Positions 5,709 to 5,976 of a stretch of 5,976 nucleotides of DNA are shown one piece after another. Source of the DNA: an uncultured Bacilli bacterium (GTDB lineage: Bacteria > Bacillota_I > Bacilli_A > RF39 > UBA660); NCBI GenBank assembly GCA_944358685.1, contig CALVRQ010000077.1, forward strand, positions 1 to 5,976. Direction: 5' to 3'. A program made the translations under genes and the position numbers. The notes below the pieces were generated by a model. It was not told where the DNA came from. It did not search any database and worked only from the letters and a program-made list of their open reading frames with translations. The first letter of the stretch is position 1; each line of letters begins with the position of its first letter.

Positions 5709-5742
5709 AAAAGGTGTTGGTGATTTTTCGCCAGCACCTTTT
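5709..5742 (+). terminator. Intrinsic terminator after the prepilin gene
   Basis: A 14-bp stem pairs AAAAGGTGTTGGTG (5709-5722) with CGCCAGCACCTTTT (5729-5742), with two G-U pairs and a 6-base loop. The T run is short (TTTT, then AC and a T/A-rich stretch), and A's on the other arm mean it may act in both directions. It lies 14 bases after the stop codon. Confidence 0.85.
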
Positions 5743-5786
5743 ACTATATTTAAAATTTAAACTTTTTCTAAAATAAAAAAGGAAAT

Positions 5787-5815
5787 TTGATTTTTACATC
5801 GTATGTTTATATATG
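5787..5815 (+). promoter_or_regulatory. Candidate promoter for the right-edge gene
   Basis: TTGATT (5787-5792) and TATATG (5810-5815) are spaced by 17 bases, and a ribosome binding site and ATG follow. The terminator just upstream means that this gene needs its own promoter. The rest of the stretch between 5743 and the start codon is plain AT-rich sequence in which I see nothing else. Confidence 0.35.
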
Positions 5816-5837
5816 AAGGGGCAAAGAAAGGAGTTAT

Positions 5838-5976
5838 ATGAAAATAGAGCATTTAGAAAACCTAGACCAAACATTATCTTTGATTCCTTTAAGCTATGAT
5901 AGAGCTTTTAAAAGTGTGTTTAAAATAAATTTAGATATTTTAAAAGACTTTTTAAAAGTAATTATTCCTATCAATA
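5838..5976 (+). CDS. Probable PD-(D/E)XK nuclease / Rpn-family transposase-like protein, N-terminal part, cut by window edge
   Basis: Only 46 codons are visible. After a short lead-in they read LSLIPLSYDRAFKSVF, then KINLDILKDFLKVIIPI. The pattern 'YD-x-x-FK-x-x-F ... N-x-x-x-L-x-x-F-L' is typical of the N-terminus of Rpn-type (recombination-promoting nuclease) and related PD-(D/E)XK transposase-family proteins, which are common in gut Firmicutes. The catalytic residues would lie beyond the edge, so activity cannot be judged. AAAGGAG at 5827-5833 is 4 bases from the ATG at 5838, slightly tight but usable. It is on the same strand as the other genes but behind its own terminator and probable promoter. 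Confidence 0.55.
   Translation, partial: MKIEHLENLDQTLSLIPLSYDRAFKSVFKINLDILKDFLKVIIPIN

Overview
The window is AT-rich, uses the standard code (Trp is always TGG, no in-frame TGA), has strong AGGAGG-type ribosome binding sites, and carries a Gram-positive-type ftsA-ftsZ pair. This suggests a low-GC Firmicutes lineage, probably one of the uncultured gut Bacilli/Mollicutes-like groups. That placement is inferred from gene style; no rRNA or other marker is present.

Layout. Positions 12-2441 hold a housekeeping division operon: a promoter, ftsA (80-1309), ftsZ (1322-2362) and a terminator ending in a 20-T run. A surface-protein section follows on the same strand. First comes a membrane-anchored protein (2477-3769) with a C-type-lectin-like/DUF6273-like core, an Ig-like domain and a short C-terminal tail. 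After a terminator comes a type IV prepilin-like protein (3925-5694) with an Ig-Fn3-Ig-Fn3-Ig stalk and the same kind of C-terminal tail, then another terminator. The right edge holds the first 46 codons of a probable PD-(D/E)XK (Rpn-type) nuclease/transposase-family gene (5838 onward).

The most interesting feature is at about 3236-3346, inside the first surface protein. This stretch is about 52% G+C in an AT-rich gene. It is full of NNC codons where the rest of the gene uses NNA/NNT, and it ends in VRPAITL. It reads as the variable region of a diversity-generating retroelement (DGR): most of its unusual codons can be explained as AAC or AAT template codons changed only at adenines. No reverse transcriptase or template repeat lies in the window, so the machinery would have to act from elsewhere in the genome.

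The putative DGR target and the neighbouring prepilin share an Ig-like module and a Cys-containing C-terminal tail. They may therefore work together at the cell surface, for example as a diversified binding protein beside, or assembled with, a pilus-like structure. A 20-T tract sits exactly between possible -35 and -10 elements upstream of the target gene, which raises the possibility of phase-variable expression as well. Functional links beyond the sequence patterns are inference.
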